Assembly: GCA_020629815.1 (NCBI GenBank)
Contig: JAHDCN010000131.1
Coordinates: 1-5,891, forward strand
Source of the DNA: Verrucomicrobiota bacterium
Lineage (GTDB): Bacteria; Verrucomicrobiota; Verrucomicrobiia; Verrucomicrobiales; DEV007
DNA: 5,891 bases
Direction of reading: 5' to 3'
Notes under the pieces: model-generated
Database searches by the model: none
Told to the model about the DNA's origin: nothing
What the model saw: the letters and a program-made list of their open reading frames with translations, nothing else
Shown: in pieces, positions 4,017 through 5,891 of the stretch
Layout of the letters: the number at the start of each line of letters is the position of its first letter
How positions within the stretch are numbered: position 1 is the stretch's first letter
Translations under genes and position numbers: made by a program

Positions 4017-5789
4017 TCAAAGGATCGTTCCATCCGATTGCCGTTCGTCGGACAAATCTGATTTCACTTTCGAATCATCTTCGTTTTGAGAGACCGCTGT
4101 TCTGTCCTTGCCAAAACCGTGATCAATCCCTGATTCGTCCGTGTTGCGATCAAAAACAGCAATAAGAAAAGCAATCAGTCGCTTCCGGTGCTCGCTTTTC
4201 TCGTCTTCGAAAGTGTCGGCTGCTGCGCGCATACACTGATCCAAATGCGGATTCCAACTGAGTGGCTCATCGGTAACTGTTCCTGATCGGATCGCCCAAT
4301 CGAAGCGATCGCCACTTAGCAACCATGCCACCATCGAAGGAATCGTTTTTCCCTTACACTGTTTCAAAATGTGCGACCAGGCGGATAAAGCCGGTTCAAT
4401 AAACACTTCAGCCGGAGGTTCGACCCGAAGCTTGATATCCCAAGCCGGCCATTCCCGCACTGGAGTTTTCTCCAAAAGCTGAGGAATCTGCCCAGGTGCT
4501 GCCGATTCAAAATAAATCTCAATCTGCCAGGGAAATACCTGTTTGAGGCCAAAGTTAGCGTCTTCAAAATGAGACAGAACACGATCAATCTGACGAATAA
4601 TCAAAACCACGTCGTCAGGTGACATCTTTTCCCGCCTTGCCTGCAGGATCGGCAAAGGCAAGCCTTCGAAGCGGTCGGCAACCACCATCGTGTAATCCTC
4701 CTCGCAACGAAGTGACCGAACCCTCACACCGTTGGGATGCGCCTTCAGGTAACTGTCGAACATTTTCCGGTTTAACGGCTCAATTAGCGAACCATCGAAC
4801 AATCTCTCTGGTGGAAGAAAATACAGATGCACCAACTCTCCGGTCGATACTCCGCTTTCATCCATTCGGGCAGCAGGAATCACAAACGGGGAAACACCGT
4901 AGCGGGTTTCCCCTGGACGCAACTCGTAGCTGGAGCCAATCTCCTTCCGTAGCTCTTTCTCATGAAACAGTAATTCCTGAAGTGGTCCCTGACACGCTTG
5001 CTTTAACTCTTTGATCTTTCCCCGCAACGGTAAAGGGCTGGCATGATTCAATTCCCCAACGCCGGCAGCCTCGCGAATGAAAGCGCCCATTTCATTCAAG
5101 TGACCGATCGCCTCAAATCCTGAGGTATTCTGAAGCGACTGCAGATACTTTTGATAGGCTGAGGGATACTGTGCTACCGAGGAATAAGAAGCGGGATCTT
5201 CTCCGCTAATCATACTCGAGTGGACTGCTGCGATCGCTCTCGCCCATTGATCTGCAAGCTGGTAATCACTGGAAGGACATTCTTCCCGATCCAAACCAAA
5301 TCGGGACAGCCGCAAAACGGGATAAATCCCACGGTCCAAAACAACAGCAAAGTCACCCAGTTCAACACAGGAAAGGAACCGTGGATGACTAGCTAAAACT
5401 GCAATGCCTTCCGCCAAATCCGACAACAGACAAGCGAGCAAATTTCCCGGAATGTTTCGATTCCTCTGAAGATAGGGAATCAAAGGCTCACCTTCCACGA
5501 ACTCTGTCACAACATACGAGTTCCCTGAACTGGTAACCCCCGTTTCGTAGACTCTACCAATGACAGGGTGATTCACCCCGGCCAAACGCTCAACCCGCCT
5601 TAGAGAAGAGCTCTGCCCGGGCATCGACTGTTGGTTCTCCAAACCCGAGCTAAAGGAAATCGTAACAAATCGAGATGTCTCTTTTTCGAGACCAAGGTAG
5701 GTCACCCAGTGATCTCCAGCACGGAGAAACTGCCATGAACCATCATTGGTTTCGCACAAACGAAAGCTACTGTCGTTAGGGAGCTGCAT
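4017..5789 (-). CDS. Cytoplasmic protein with two degenerate serine/threonine kinase-like domains (tandem pseudokinase)
   Basis: The 590-residue product has no signal peptide or membrane segment. Residues 20-190 follow a bacterial Hanks-type kinase: WVTYLGLEKETSRFVTISF (28-46) replaces the glycine loop through VAIK, with Ser45 in the lysine position. NHPVIGRVYETG (73-84) and SYVVTEFVEGEPLIPYL (91-107) are the usual 'HPNIV.vyd.G' and hinge segments. The catalytic loop reads SCVELGDF (140-147) where HRDLKPSN is expected, and DFG reads RFG (163-165). The ATP-lysine, catalytic Asp and metal Asp are all gone. Residues about 255-285 are helical and charged. Residues 318-545 look like a second, even more degenerate copy: VHLYFLPPERL, then TMVVADRFEGLPLPIL (367-382) parallel to the first hinge. 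The tail after 548 is acidic and probably disordered. The ATG has no Shine-Dalgarno, but an in-frame TGA 5 codons upstream limits extension. It is probably a scaffold or regulator; the partner is unknown. Confidence 0.75.
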   Translation of the reverse strand: MQLPNDSSFRLCETNDGSWQFLRAGDHWVTYLGLEKETSRFVTISFSSGLENQQSMPGQSSSLRRVERLAGVNHPVIGRVYETGVTSSGNSYVVTEFVEGEPLIPYLQRNRNIPGNLLACLLSDLAEGIAVLASHPRFLSCVELGDFAVVLDRGIYPVLRLSRFGLDREECPSSDYQLADQWARAIAAVHSSMISGEDPASYSSVAQYPSAYQKYLQSLQNTSGFEAIGHLNEMGAFIREAAGVGELNHASPLPLRGKIKELKQACQGPLQELLFHEKELRKEIGSSYELRPGETRYGVSPFVIPAARMDESGVSTGELVHLYFLPPERLFDGSLIEPLNRKMFDSYLKAHPNGVRVRSLRCEEDYTMVVADRFEGLPLPILQARREKMSPDDVVLIIRQIDRVLSHFEDANFGLKQVFPWQIEIYFESAAPGQIPQLLEKTPVREWPAWDIKLRVEPPAEVFIEPALSAWSHILKQCKGKTIPSMVAWLLSGDRFDWAIRSGTVTDEPLSWNPHLDQCMRAAADTFEDEKSEHRKRLIAFLIAVFDRNTDESGIDHGFGKDRTAVSQNEDDSKVKSDLSDERQSDGTIL

Positions 5790-5891
5790 TCGGGAATCGA
5801 CTCATTCCACTTTCCGAGTTACCGGAAAAAGAAATGTATCGCAACCCGACAGAATTTTCACCCGCTATTACTGAGACTGCCAGTTTGTGAT
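5790..5891. other. Upstream region of the pseudokinase gene, no gene seen
   Basis: It holds an inverted repeat GGAAT (5793-5797) / ATTCC (5804-5808) just ahead of the ATG. On the minus strand there is a weak promoter-like TTGCGA with a 17-nt spacer to TAACTC, the latter a poor -10. No Shine-Dalgarno precedes the start. A promoter probably lies here, since no gene is seen upstream in the window. Confidence 0.3.

Noticed and set aside
4619..5014. 131-codon open frame on the + strand inside the pseudokinase gene
   Set aside because: It is antisense to a long coding frame with family signal. Its product is low-complexity, rich in Ser, Arg and Pro, and shows no motif.
4017..5789. Calling this gene an active serine/threonine kinase
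   Set aside because: The ATP-binding lysine, the catalytic-loop aspartate and the DFG aspartate are all replaced.
1..5891. Mobile element, CRISPR array, tRNA/rRNA or defence island
   Set aside because: No transposase or integrase motifs, no regularly spaced repeats, no tRNA cloverleaf seen, and the recognised genes are housekeeping or envelope families.

Overview
The window carries seven protein genes on both strands and no RNA genes, transposons or CRISPR arrays that I can recognise. Base composition is balanced (close to 50% GC by eye), several starts lack a clear Shine-Dalgarno, and secreted proteins have ordinary Sec signal peptides. This fits a free-living Gram-negative-type bacterium. 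The combination of a degenerate Pkn2-like kinase protein, a COG3786-type L,D-transpeptidase and TsaE/TsaB suggests Verrucomicrobiota (Opitutia/Puniceicoccales-like), but that is an inference from general impression and not shown by a marker gene.

Left part (1-1915): a secreted DUF2259-like protein (+) ends 8 nt from the end of a DUF1232/YkvA-like membrane protein gene (-), so the two are convergent. The DUF1232 gene is divergent from a secreted DUF1287 protein gene (+), with about 70 nt between them. That spacer holds a perfect TATAAT box for the DUF1232 gene and a strong Shine-Dalgarno for the DUF1287 gene.

Middle (1916-2120): a 205-nt noncoding stretch rich in small inverted repeats. Its right edge looks like an intrinsic terminator for the leftward gene set.

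Right part (2121-5789), all on the minus strand and read right to left: a 590-residue protein that looks like two tandem, catalytically dead kinase-like domains; a secreted L,D-transpeptidase (YkuD fold, HxxxxGGGSPTxGC motif); tsaE; and tsaB. The last three are tightly packed (an 8-nt gap, then a 7-nt overlap) and very likely co-transcribed. The kinase-like gene is 50-77 nt upstream and separated from them by a good inverted repeat. TsaE and TsaB act with TsaD (not in this window) to make the t6A modification of tRNAs reading ANN codons. The transpeptidase and the DUF1287 protein point to the cell wall or periplasm.

Most of the window is ordinary core genome. The least expected item is the tandem pseudokinase, in which the VAIK lysine, the HRD/catalytic-loop residues and the DFG aspartate are all replaced.
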